Assembly: GCF_000615805.1 (NCBI RefSeq)
Contig: NZ_BAMJ01000021.1
Location: 1-43,826, forward strand
From: Latilactobacillus fuchuensis DSM 14340 = JCM 11249
GTDB lineage: Bacteria; Bacillota; Bacilli; Lactobacillales; Lactobacillaceae
Length of the DNA stretch: 43,826 bases
Reading direction: 5' to 3'
The position numbers and the translations under genes were made by a program. Below, in pieces: positions 23,778 to 31,870 of this stretch. Below the pieces are notes generated by a model. The model was not told the DNA's origin. It saw only the letters and a program-made list of their open reading frames with translations, and ran no database searches. Position 1 is the stretch's first letter. Each line of letters begins with the position of its first letter.

Positions 23778-25490
23778 TTGCCAAAAATTGCCATCTTATC
23801 AGCAGCTAATCAAGAATATGTACCTTTTTTAAGAGTCATGCTGATTTCAACAATCACAACGATTGCGCCGGACACTCAGATCGCTTTTTACATTATTGAT
23901 GATCATTTGACACCAGTTGCTAAACAACAATTGCAATCTTTAGTCGAAAACGCAGGCCACCAATTGACGTTTATCAACGTAGATGCCGAATTATTTGTCA
24001 ATTGCCCCGAAAGTGATCATATTAATCAAACGGCCTATTACCGGATTGTCGCCCCTAAGATTCTAGCAAAACAGGGTTGGCACCGGGTATTATACCTAGA
24101 TGCGGATACGTTTATTCAAACCGATGTGACCCCATTAGCGCTAAGTTCGCTGCACCGCAACATTATCGGTGCGGTGATTGATCCAGGACAGGCTTTAACG
24201 TTGGAAAGACTCGGGTATTCTAAAACTGAAGCGCGGCAGGCACTGTATTTTAATTCTGGCGTGATGGTGATTGATATTGATCGGTGGGAGGACGCACAAG
24301 TCAGTGAGCGGACGTTAGATTACATTAATCAATTTCCAGAACGGATTGTCTACCATGATCAAGACGCCTTGAATGCGATTTTAGCCAGCAGTACCGAGAT
24401 GCTTGAACCCCGATGGAACGTCCAAACATCGTTAATATTTCAACGCCATCAACCGATTAATCAACAGTATGCGCAGTGGTATCAAGCGGCCATTCAGCAA
24501 CCGGCGATTGTCCATTTTACCGGACACGATAAACCGTGGAACACGCTTAAAGGTCATCCCTATACCAGTCGTTATTTAGCGGTATTAAATCAAGATGATG
24601 GTCAGCCAAAAATTCAAATGAATCCAACAATCCGAGTGATTTCAGCGACTAATTCAGAATTTGTACCCCATCTAGCAACCCTGTGGTGTTCGATTATGAC
24701 CCACAATACTGGTCGTCACCAATACCAATTTTATGTGATGGAAGATCATTTGACGATGATTGATCGACAACTCTTAGAACGAGTGGCGCGTCGCTATCAA
24801 GTGCCGGTGACGTTTGTCCAAGTTGATGAACAATTATTGGCACAAGCTGTTGAAAGTGCGCGGATTACGAAAACGGCTTATTATCGAATCTTAATTCCGA
24901 CAATCATCACTGATCCGGCGATTGACCGGATTTTGTATCTGGACTGTGACTTCTTATGTCAGACGGATTTAGGTGCGTTATGGCAAACGGCATTAGGCGA
25001 CCATTATTTGGCGGCCGTCGAGGATGCCGGTTTCCATAATCGCTTGGCGCAGATGCAAGTCGATTATCAAAGCAATCGGTATTTTAATTCCGGAATGTTA
25101 TTGATTGATTTAGCGAAGTGGCGGGCGGCTAATATTAGCCAACAGGTGGTTGATTATATTAATCAAAATCCTGAAAAATTACGTTTCCACGATCAAGACG
25201 CGTTAAACGCGGTGTTGCACGATCGCTGGTTGGCGTTACATCCGAAATGGAATGCCCAGACCTATATGATGCTTAATGAAGTGCCACATCCTGAAGTGGC
25301 GGGCGCTAAAGCCTATATTGAAGCGCGTCAATCACCGGGTTTGATTCATTTTTGTGGTCATGCTAAACCGTGGCAAGGTCAGTCGAATCATCCGTTTGCA
25401 CCGGCGTATCGCTATACGCAACAGTTATGGCAACAACAAAATTATCCGCGGTATCGCGCAATGCGCGACCGTGAAAATCAAGGTGAATAA
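23778..25490 (+). CDS. Tandem-domain GT8 glycosyltransferase
   Basis: Two complete GT8 domains in one 570-residue chain. Domain 1 (about 3-270) has DAD at 108-110, FNSGVMVIDIDRW at 158-170 and the C-terminal HFTGHDKPW at 246-254. Domain 2 (about 284-555) repeats these as DCD (389-391), FNSGMLLIDLAKW (436-448) and HFCGHAKPW (524-532). GT8 enzymes are retaining and use UDP-glucose or UDP-galactose. No signal peptide or membrane helix is seen. Acceptor unknown; wall polymer or surface glycoprotein modification is a guess. The start is TTG 23778 after a strong AGGAGGGGA. It has no co-directional glycan genes beside it. Confidence 0.9.
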   Translation: MPKIAILSAANQEYVPFLRVMLISTITTIAPDTQIAFYIIDDHLTPVAKQQLQSLVENAGHQLTFINVDAELFVNCPESDHINQTAYYRIVAPKILAKQGWHRVLYLDADTFIQTDVTPLALSSLHRNIIGAVIDPGQALTLERLGYSKTEARQALYFNSGVMVIDIDRWEDAQVSERTLDYINQFPERIVYHDQDALNAILASSTEMLEPRWNVQTSLIFQRHQPINQQYAQWYQAAIQQPAIVHFTGHDKPWNTLKGHPYTSRYLAVLNQDDGQPKIQMNPTIRVISATNSEFVPHLATLWCSIMTHNTGRHQYQFYVMEDHLTMIDRQLLERVARRYQVPVTFVQVDEQLLAQAVESARITKTAYYRILIPTIITDPAIDRILYLDCDFLCQTDLGALWQTALGDHYLAAVEDAGFHNRLAQMQVDYQSNRYFNSGMLLIDLAKWRAANISQQVVDYINQNPEKLRFHDQDALNAVLHDRWLALHPKWNAQTYMMLNEVPHPEVAGAKAYIEARQSPGLIHFCGHAKPWQGQSNHPFAPAYRYTQQLWQQQNYPRYRAMRDRENQGE

Positions 25491-25501
25491 CGAAAAAAGC
25501 T

Positions 25502-25757
25502 GAGTGTGTTGAGTTGCGGTTAGCAATTGAGCATTAACAAAAAATCACCAGTTATCTTGAACTTAAGATAATTGGTGATTTTGTAGTTAACCGGAAAAGG
25601 CTACTTGAGACGCACGTTATGATTTGAGTGCTACTCAAGTTGGCCGGGAAGCACGTTATCAATTGAGTATCAAGTTAAAAAATCGCCTATCCCGAAACCA
25701 GAGGATAGACGATTTTTTGAATTTGAACGGAAGTTGCTACCCGCAACTCAATGCACT
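25502..25757 (+). repeat. Array D: rearranged long-hairpin repeats downstream of the glycosyltransferase
   Basis: A mosaic. A 5' half-unit (GAGTGTGTTGAGTTGCGG at 25502-25519) has its natural partner not in the next 3' half but at the far end (CCCGCAACTCAATGCAC, about 25740-25756). Between them are a 3' half of another subtype (AACCGGAAAAGGCTACTTG), an internally deleted unit (25626-25656) and a core of the longer subtype seen at 30120 and 42581 (ATCAATTGAGTATCAAG ... TTTGAACGGAAGTTG). The far end touches the stop codon of the convergent DUF4811 gene. Confidence 0.75.
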
Positions 25758-26464
25758 TACTGCTTTAATGTTGCGACTGCTTTGGCAATCACTTGTCGTT
25801 GATATTGTTGGGCGGCTTTTTTAGCAACCGCTTGTTGTTGCGCAGTCGTCATCGTTGGTGTTTGTTGCATAGCAGCCAGCACCGCTTTTTGAGCATAGGC
25901 GGTCGCTGCTGTTTTGAGACTTGCTTGTTGGTTCTTAAGTGTTTTAGCTAACTTTTTAGCTTGAACATCACTGAGTGTTAACCAGTTTTGGCCAATGTCG
26001 AATTGATTGTGCCGGCTGACGAATTGATGATCATTACCAGCTAAACCAAACCAGAATTTTGCTTGTCCGTTTTTGTAGACCCTGTATTTCGTTGTTGTGA
26101 CTAATTTAGGACTGGTTCTGACCACTTTGACCGTATTGGTGGTTTTAGTCGTCTGCGTTGTTTTCGGTTTGCTTTGGTGAATGTCAGTCCGATAAAGATA
26201 GACTTTTTCAGTGCCGTTACCAAGTGGATGGTAGAGGAGCATTGAAGGACCTTGGCTGTCGGCGGTGGAGACTAGTGACGTTGTTTTCGTTTCGGTGACG
26301 GTTTTCATGCCGAAATGATTATAGTCGTTTTGCACGATGAAAAAGATTGAAGCGATGAACCCTAAACCGAAGACGGTCATTAAAACCCCGCGGGAAAGGC
26401 CGTTACTAAAGACGGAAGCCAGGAATAAGCCGAGGGTACAAAGAATTAAGGTGATGATAATCAT
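25757..26464 (-). CDS. DUF4811 membrane-anchored protein
   Basis: A 235-residue protein with two N-terminal hydrophobic segments (about 2-18 and 24-42) and an extracytoplasmic-looking beta-rich domain. A basic, Gln/Ala-rich helical tail follows (QQTPTMTTAQQQAVAKKAAQQ). Proteins of this kind accompany DHA2 efflux pumps in lactobacilli. Its start overlaps the end of the MFS gene by 4 nt (ATGA), so the two are coupled. An accessory role in efflux is an inference. Confidence 0.75.
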   Translation of the reverse strand: MIIITLILCTLGLFLASVFSNGLSRGVLMTVFGLGFIASIFFIVQNDYNHFGMKTVTETKTTSLVSTADSQGPSMLLYHPLGNGTEKVYLYRTDIHQSKPKTTQTTKTTNTVKVVRTSPKLVTTTKYRVYKNGQAKFWFGLAGNDHQFVSRHNQFDIGQNWLTLSDVQAKKLAKTLKNQQASLKTAATAYAQKAVLAAMQQTPTMTTAQQQAVAKKAAQQYQRQVIAKAVATLKQ

Positions 26465-27936
26465 GCTTGAGTCCCCCCTTGAATAGTTGATTTTTTAGAC
26501 GTTAAGAAGAACGTGATGATGAAGCCAATCACACAGAAAATTACGGCAACGATGAACGCCGCGTGGTAACCTGAAAGTGTGGCATCAATCGCTTTATCGC
26601 GGAACGCCAATGGTAATGTTTTAAGCATGTGATTTGATGGCACATTATTCTTCGTCACACTTGAAAGCACACTGATTAAAACGGCAGTCCCAATTGAGCT
26701 TGCGACTTGACGGAACGTATTGTTGACGGCGGTTCCGTGACTGATTAAGTTCATTGGTAAAGCATTCATCCCAGAAGTCGTAACCGGCATCATGACCATT
26801 GAAATCCCGAACATCCGGACGGCGTATAAAACGACGATGTAGATGATTGGTGTTTGGGCGGTTAAGAAGATGAACGGTGCAGTTGCGGTCATTAACAGGA
26901 ACATCCCGGTCATGGCTAAACGTTTAGCCCCGTATTTATCGAAAATTCGACCGGTGATGGGCATCATAATCCCCATCATTAATGAACCGGCTAACAAGGT
27001 TAAACCGGAATGGAAAGCCGATTCGCCCCGGATATTTTGGATGTATAAAGGTAAGACCATTTCAGCGCCGACCATCGCCATATTAGTGACACCACTTAAG
27101 ATGGTTGCAATCGTGAAGACGGGTGATTTGAAAACCCGCAGTTCCAAGAACGGATTGGTCATGGTTAATTGACGCCAAATGAAGAGGCCAATCACGATAA
27201 CCCCGATGGCTAAAGTGGCCAAGACGAGCGTATCACCCCAACCTTTATCGCCGACTGCTGAGAAACCGTAGAGTAAACTTCCGAATCCGATGGTCGAAAG
27301 AATAATCGATAACATATCAATCTTAGGTTTAGATAATTCGATGACACTCTTCATTTGGAAACTAGCAAGGATTAAGACCAAGATGACGATTGGAATAATC
27401 ATGCCGAATAAAACGCGCCAGTTGTAAGAATCGATTATCCAACCAGAGAGGGTGGGTCCTAAGGCGGGTGCTAGTCCGATGACAATCCCGGACATCCCCA
27501 TGGCAGTGCCCCGTTTTTCGGGTGGGAAAATCGTTAACATAATCGTTTGCAAGATTGGCATCGAAATCCCGACACCAGCAGCTTGGATTAAACGGCCGAT
27601 TAAGAGGACCGCAAATGAACTCGTTGGTGCGATGTAGCAGATGATGGTCCCTAATAAGAACACACTCATGGCTGACATGTAGAGAATTTTAGAATTGAAA
27701 CGGTTGATTAACCAAGCACTGATTGGAATCATAATCCCGTTGACCAGTAAGAACCCGGTTGTTAACCACTGAACGGAAGACGTCGAAACATCGAAAGCTT
27801 TCATTAAAGTGGGAAAAGCGGTGGATAAAATAGTTTGATTAAGAACTGTACAGAAAGTCCCAATCAATAAGACTAAGACTAGGACGGTCCGATTATACGG
27901 TTTACCGTGGATGTCTAATGGTTGCGAATTAGCCAA
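26461..27936 (-). CDS. DHA2-family (EmrB/QacA-type) multidrug MFS transporter
   Basis: A 491-residue transporter with about 14 membrane helices, consistent with drug:proton antiport. Family signatures are visible: LNQTILSTAFPTLMKAFDVS at the N-terminus, GRLIQAAGVGISMP in helix 4, and GPTLSGWI in the motif-C region (GIVIGLAPALGPTLSGWI). The start is TTG 27936 with AAAGGAG 9 nt upstream. The MerR gene is divergent and the shared promoter contains palindromes, so the pump is probably MerR-controlled and drug-inducible. The substrate is unknown. Confidence 0.92.
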   Translation of the reverse strand: MANSQPLDIHGKPYNRTVLVLVLLIGTFCTVLNQTILSTAFPTLMKAFDVSTSSVQWLTTGFLLVNGIMIPISAWLINRFNSKILYMSAMSVFLLGTIICYIAPTSSFAVLLIGRLIQAAGVGISMPILQTIMLTIFPPEKRGTAMGMSGIVIGLAPALGPTLSGWIIDSYNWRVLFGMIIPIVILVLILASFQMKSVIELSKPKIDMLSIILSTIGFGSLLYGFSAVGDKGWGDTLVLATLAIGVIVIGLFIWRQLTMTNPFLELRVFKSPVFTIATILSGVTNMAMVGAEMVLPLYIQNIRGESAFHSGLTLLAGSLMMGIMMPITGRIFDKYGAKRLAMTGMFLLMTATAPFIFLTAQTPIIYIVVLYAVRMFGISMVMMPVTTSGMNALPMNLISHGTAVNNTFRQVASSIGTAVLISVLSSVTKNNVPSNHMLKTLPLAFRDKAIDATLSGYHAAFIVAVIFCVIGFIITFFLTSKKSTIQGGTQA

Positions 27937-27974
27937 GATAAAAATCTCCTTTACGTTTAGTGATTCGATTTTAA

Positions 27975-28057
27975 AGTTTAGACTTTTCAGAAAACATTGT
28001 CAAGTAAGTTGACAAGAGTGTCATTTGACTTGACAAAAGTAACCAGTTTCATATAAT
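27975..28057. promoter_or_regulatory. Divergent promoters of the MFS and MerR genes with palindromic operators
   Basis: Minus strand: TTGACA (28003-27998), 17-bp spacer, TAAACT (27980-27975) for the transporter. Plus strand: TTGACA (28030-28035), 16-bp spacer, TATAAT (28052-28057) for merR. The palindrome TTGTCAAGTAAGTTGACAA (27997-28015) covers the transporter -35; a related TGTCA-N7-TGACA (28019-28035) covers the merR -35. The 16-17 bp spacers differ from the stretched promoters used by classic MerR activators, so repression is more likely. Confidence 0.65.
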
Positions 28058-28087
28058 GTGTTTAGAAGTAAGAACGGAGCTGGTGAT

Positions 28088-28525
28088 GTGCAAAAGGATT
28101 TCTTTCTCAAATTAATAAGTACCGAACAATTGATATTTGGGATTAGCGAAGTTTGCAAGATGGCGAAGGTAACGCCCCGTCAATTGCGCTATTGGGAACA
28201 AAAGGGTTATTTACAATCACGCGAAACGGCTAACCAAAAGGCGCGTGAATACGATGCGCACACAACGATTAAAGCGATTTTAATCAAACATTTTTTGGAT
28301 GAAGGGTATACGTTGGCGGTCGCGGTCCAAAAAATCCAAAAACATATGACGAATATGGAATTGGTGAAATCCGTTGTGCGAGACCATTTTGAAGGAATCG
28401 AAGAAATCGACGGGGAGACCGCCGTTAATTTGGGTTATTTCGATGATACCCAACGGCAAATTTTGTACGCAATCGTTAAAGATGGACAGTCGACCTTTAA
28501 ATTGGTCGACGCACCCAAGCATTAA
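28088..28525 (+). CDS. MerR-family transcriptional regulator
   Basis: A 145-residue regulator. The winged helix is FGISEVCKMAKVTPRQLRYWEQKGYL, followed by TANQKAREYDAHTTIKAILIKHFLDEGYTL and a short C-terminal region without obvious metal-binding cysteines. GTG 28088 is favoured over the longer reading because CGGAGCTG lies just upstream. It is divergent from the MFS pump and shares palindromic sites with it. It probably senses a compound exported by the pump. Confidence 0.87.
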   Translation: MQKDFFLKLISTEQLIFGISEVCKMAKVTPRQLRYWEQKGYLQSRETANQKAREYDAHTTIKAILIKHFLDEGYTLAVAVQKIQKHMTNMELVKSVVRDHFEGIEEIDGETAVNLGYFDDTQRQILYAIVKDGQSTFKLVDAPKH

Positions 28526-28535
28526 GACCAATTAA

Positions 28536-28607
28536 ATAACCTAAGATTAGAATTCCAGAATGACTGTTGTGCAGTGACTGGGTGATTAATCTTAGGTTAT
28601 TTTTTAA
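28536..28607 (+). terminator. Intrinsic terminator of merR
   Basis: AATAACCTAAGATTA and TAATCTTAGGTTATTTTTTAA pair across a 41-nt loop. It lacks the GAGNAT/CGGA signature of the long-hairpin repeats. Confidence 0.75.
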
Positions 28608-28692
28608 ATAACAATTGAAACGACGAATGGTGTCACGGTTATTTTCTATACTAAAGTTAACGTGAACCATTCAAAAAGAGGGAGCTGGTCGG

Positions 28693-30117
28693 GTGTTTAT
28701 TCCAAAAAATTATCGCGAAATTGTTCGGCAATTACTAATGAACCAGGAAAGTACGCAACATTATTTTAATGAACGTGAATTTAATCGTTTATTGTTACAA
28801 AATGGGATTAAATATACAGAATTAATCCGAGCAGAAATGAAAGAACAATTTCCTGAAATGTTGGCGCAATCACCAGAAATTACGCCAATGCAGGCGAGAC
28901 TTGATCAGTTAGCGTTATATGCTAACCAAATTCAGTATTACTATACGGCAACAGCCATGATCAATGCCACGACCGAAATCCCCAGTGGCTCGACCGATTT
29001 TATAGCGCAACAAGCGCGTTATGAAATATACGATATTGACGGTTGTCGATGGACAGACGACATTACGCAAGAGGCGTTGCGGCAGTTAACGCTTGAAGAC
29101 TTGACCCCAATTGATGAAGGTCCCCGTTTTTTAGAAGGACTTTTTAAGTTGATTCAACAAGCTTCGCAACTCGGATTTTCGATAGCTGCTTATTGGTTGT
29201 GTTACAAAGATTCTTATGAGGTTAAACAACCGGAGATTTTAAAATATTATGTGGATCGTTCATTGGTGAAAAAGGACCTTAGTTTTGAACCGATTACTGC
29301 ATTTGAACCAGTGGCCATTACCGACCATCAATTTAGTTACACGACACCTGAATTTCAGGCGCCGATTCTTACTCAAATCAAAGCGGAAGAATCAGTTGAT
29401 GATAATTGTTATTATTTTGAAATTAAGAATGCAGAAGGCAATCTGATTTGCTTCGATGTGACCATTGAGAATTTAGGCGCCATTTTATTTGGCCTCATTC
29501 ACCAAATCGACGTTGCTTTACTTGAAAAAGCCTATTTAGAAAATCAACCGGCGGATCTGCCAATGATGTACAGTACGTACCGGTATGATCGGTTTATTCA
29601 ATCTGAAGTGTTACCCATTAAAACGCTTAGCGATTTGCAGATGGTGCCAACGACGTTATTTCATAATACGACGCCAATTGGCAGACGAGGAATTTATTAT
29701 GTTTGTACGGCTAAATTTTTAGACCGTTATGGGAAGCCGTTAGGTCGTCGTGCGTTCTCTGAAGCCGTTGCACAGCGAGACTCTGAAGTAAGACAAGTGA
29801 ATTCAACTGTTTTTGAATCGGCAATCTTCGCCGCACTAAAGACGGCATTAGTGGGGACGCGTTTGACGGTCCATTGTGCGAAGCGGAAGAAAATATTAGT
29901 CGATGGCGTCCCTAATATTGATTTAGCACTGGAACATGATTCTGCGAAACCACAATTGTCACCAATCGAGCGACAGGTTGGGCAATGCTTAAAACGACCG
30001 GTAACCACGGTTTATAGTCTATATTCAGATCAACAACCAATACCGGGATTGGTTGAACGGCCTTTTAATGAGTTAGTGGCGGGCATTGAAGCGGTCCGTG
30101 ATCACTATTTAAGGTAA
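28693..30117 (+). CDS. Conserved hypothetical protein, 474 aa
   Basis: Not recognised. A soluble, acidic protein without signal peptide or membrane segment. The N-terminal part (1-100) is helical and rich in Gln and Glu; the middle holds YEIYDIDGCRWTDDITQEAL and a mixed alpha/beta pattern; the C-terminal third is more basic, with a CAKRKK motif. The GTG start at 28693 follows AGAGGGAG at about 10 nt. It stands alone: terminator before it, repeat F behind it on the other strand. It shows no sign of a nuclease, transposase or phage function. Confidence 0.7.
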   Translation: MFIPKNYREIVRQLLMNQESTQHYFNEREFNRLLLQNGIKYTELIRAEMKEQFPEMLAQSPEITPMQARLDQLALYANQIQYYYTATAMINATTEIPSGSTDFIAQQARYEIYDIDGCRWTDDITQEALRQLTLEDLTPIDEGPRFLEGLFKLIQQASQLGFSIAAYWLCYKDSYEVKQPEILKYYVDRSLVKKDLSFEPITAFEPVAITDHQFSYTTPEFQAPILTQIKAEESVDDNCYYFEIKNAEGNLICFDVTIENLGAILFGLIHQIDVALLEKAYLENQPADLPMMYSTYRYDRFIQSEVLPIKTLSDLQMVPTTLFHNTTPIGRRGIYYVCTAKFLDRYGKPLGRRAFSEAVAQRDSEVRQVNSTVFESAIFAALKTALVGTRLTVHCAKRKKILVDGVPNIDLALEHDSAKPQLSPIERQVGQCLKRPVTTVYSLYSDQQPIPGLVERPFNELVAGIEAVRDHYLR

Positions 30118-30119
30118 TC

Positions 30120-30305
30120 AAAAAGCGGGCGTTACATCCTTCATAGTATCCTGATATTAAAAGAACATACTGCATTGACGCGCGCCAGAACGCATCAATT
30201 GCCGTTCAAATCAAAAAAGCTGGTTATCCTGATAGTTCGGGATAATCAGCTTTTTCAATTTGATACTCAATTGATAACAGAGTTCTGTCACAGCTTGTTA
30301 CTTTT
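30120..30305 (-). repeat. Element F: long-subtype hairpin repeat, sense to pepV
   Basis: On the minus strand, starting about 12 nt after the pepV stop, the element reads AGCTGTGACAGAACTC, then ATCAATTGAGTATCAAA, a tip hairpin (AAAAAGCTGATTATCC / GGATAACCAGCTTTTTT), then TTTGAACGGCAATTG and GCGTTCTGGCGCGCGTCA. CAGAAC pairs with GTTCTG, and GAGTA faces ACGG inside. It closely matches element G after the cyclophilin gene, including the tail TTTAATATCAG. It fills the pepV-hypothetical gap. Confidence 0.8.
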
Positions 30306-30316
30306 TTAAAGTTATA

Positions 30317-31719
30317 TTAACGTGTTAAACGGTAGATTGCATCTGCATAAATGGCGATTGCGTTCATGATATCTTCGATATGCATGTATTCGTTAGCTTG
30401 ATGCATCACGTTTTCGCGTTCTTCAGGAAGGGCACCAAAGGCAACCCCGCGTTCAAGAATACGACCATATGTGCCGCCGCCGATTACTTGTTCATGACCT
30501 TTAAGACCCGTTTGATCTTCAAAGACTTGAAGTAAAGTAGCAACCAATGGATCGTTGCCAGCAACGTAATGAGGCCCTTGCGCGTGACCGTCAATCACAA
30601 CGTCAGCAATTTCAGCTAAGGTTGTTGCCAATGTTTCGCGAGTACTTTCATCAGTGACACCTTTTGGATAGCGAACGTTCAATAGAACGGTTGCGGCACC
30701 ATCTTGTGTGTAGTTGAAGACTGCTGGACAGATGGTTAAATCGCCCATCACATCATCAGTGTAGTTGATGTTCAACAAGTGACCACGTGAATCTTTGTGC
30801 ATTAAACGGGCAATTGTGCCAACATAGTTGCCACCTTGTGCGTCGAATGCAAAATCAGCTAAGAAAGTTGCTAGATAAGTAGCTGCATTCACGCCAGCCT
30901 TTGGTTCTTGGGCGTGTGAGCCTTTACCGATTAAGTTAATCTTAGTATTGGCACCTTCAGCAGTGATTGAACCTTGGAGTTTGTGTTCTGCCAAATAAGC
31001 GTTAAATTGTGCTTCGAAATCAGCAGGTAATGTCCCAGCAACAACTGCTTGAGCTGTTTGAGGCACCATGTTAGCGCGTAGGCCAGATTTGAAGCTGATT
31101 AGTGTGATATCACCATCAGCACCATCGACTGGTTTGAACGTTGCAACGTATGACACAATTCCTTTTTCACCATTGATGATTGGGAAGTTAGCGTCTGGTG
31201 AAATTGCGAAATCAGGTTTTGGTTCAACTTCTAGATAACGGTTGATACCAACCCATTCGCTTTCTTCATCAGTCCCAATAATGAAATGGACGGTTTTATT
31301 TAATTCGATATTGTTGTCTTTTAATAATTTAAGCGCATAGTAAGCTGCAATTGAAGGGCCTTTGTCATCTGAAGAACCGCGGGCGTAAATTTTGCCATCT
31401 TTAATCACGGGTTCAAATGGGTTTGTTTCCCAGCCTTCACCGGCAGGTACGACATCCATGTGACCTAAAATACCGAAGATTTCGTCGCCATGACCAGCTT
31501 CAATACGGCCAGCAACATTTTCAATATTCTTAGTGGTGAAACCATCACGATCTGCGATTGCAAGCATTTGTAGCAAGGCATCACGTGTCCAGGGCCTAGT
31601 GGTGCGTCGTCAGTTTTGTGTTCAACGTCGCGTGCACTATCAATCTTTAATAAAGTAGTTAGGTCAGCTAGCATTTGATCTTTGTACTTAGCTGCTTCTT
31701 GTTGCCAATTCAATGTCAT
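30317..31719 (-). pseudogene. pepV: Dipeptidase PepV, split by one frameshift near the N-terminus
   Basis: Cytoplasmic zinc dipeptidase of the M20 family, about 467 aa when joined, the normal length. The first frame gives the N-terminus MTLNWQQEAAKYKDQ ... DDAPLGPG. One C appears lost in GGACACG (GGACCACG expected, about 31588-31590), after which the second frame reads RDALLQMLAIADRDGF. Metal ligands are visible: GHMDVVPAG (His and Asp), ARGSSDDKG, GTDEESEWVG and the C-terminal GGGTYGR region. The gene is highly conserved in lactobacilli, so a sequencing error is more likely than decay. Confidence 0.9.
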
Positions 31720-31838
31720 TGGAGTCCCAGCTTTCTTTGTTAAATTTTAACCAAGATTTGGTTAATGTAAAATGAAACTACTCTAATCTTAGCATATCAA
31801 ACCGAATTTAGACAGCCCTTTAAAGTGAAAATAAGCAT

Positions 31839-31868
31839 GAAAAAAGCCTAATTTAATAGGCTTTTTTT
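31839..31868 (-). terminator. Intrinsic terminator after the P-type ATPase
   Basis: AAAAAAAGCCTA and TAGGCTTTTTTC form a hairpin with a 6-nt loop, directly after the stop codon on the minus strand. Confidence 0.85.
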
Positions 31869-31870
31869 AC

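Noticed and set aside
31720-31838. Possible T-box or riboswitch upstream of pepV
   Set aside because: No T-box sequence, specifier stem or antiterminator was found; the only hairpin is the terminator of the ATPase gene.
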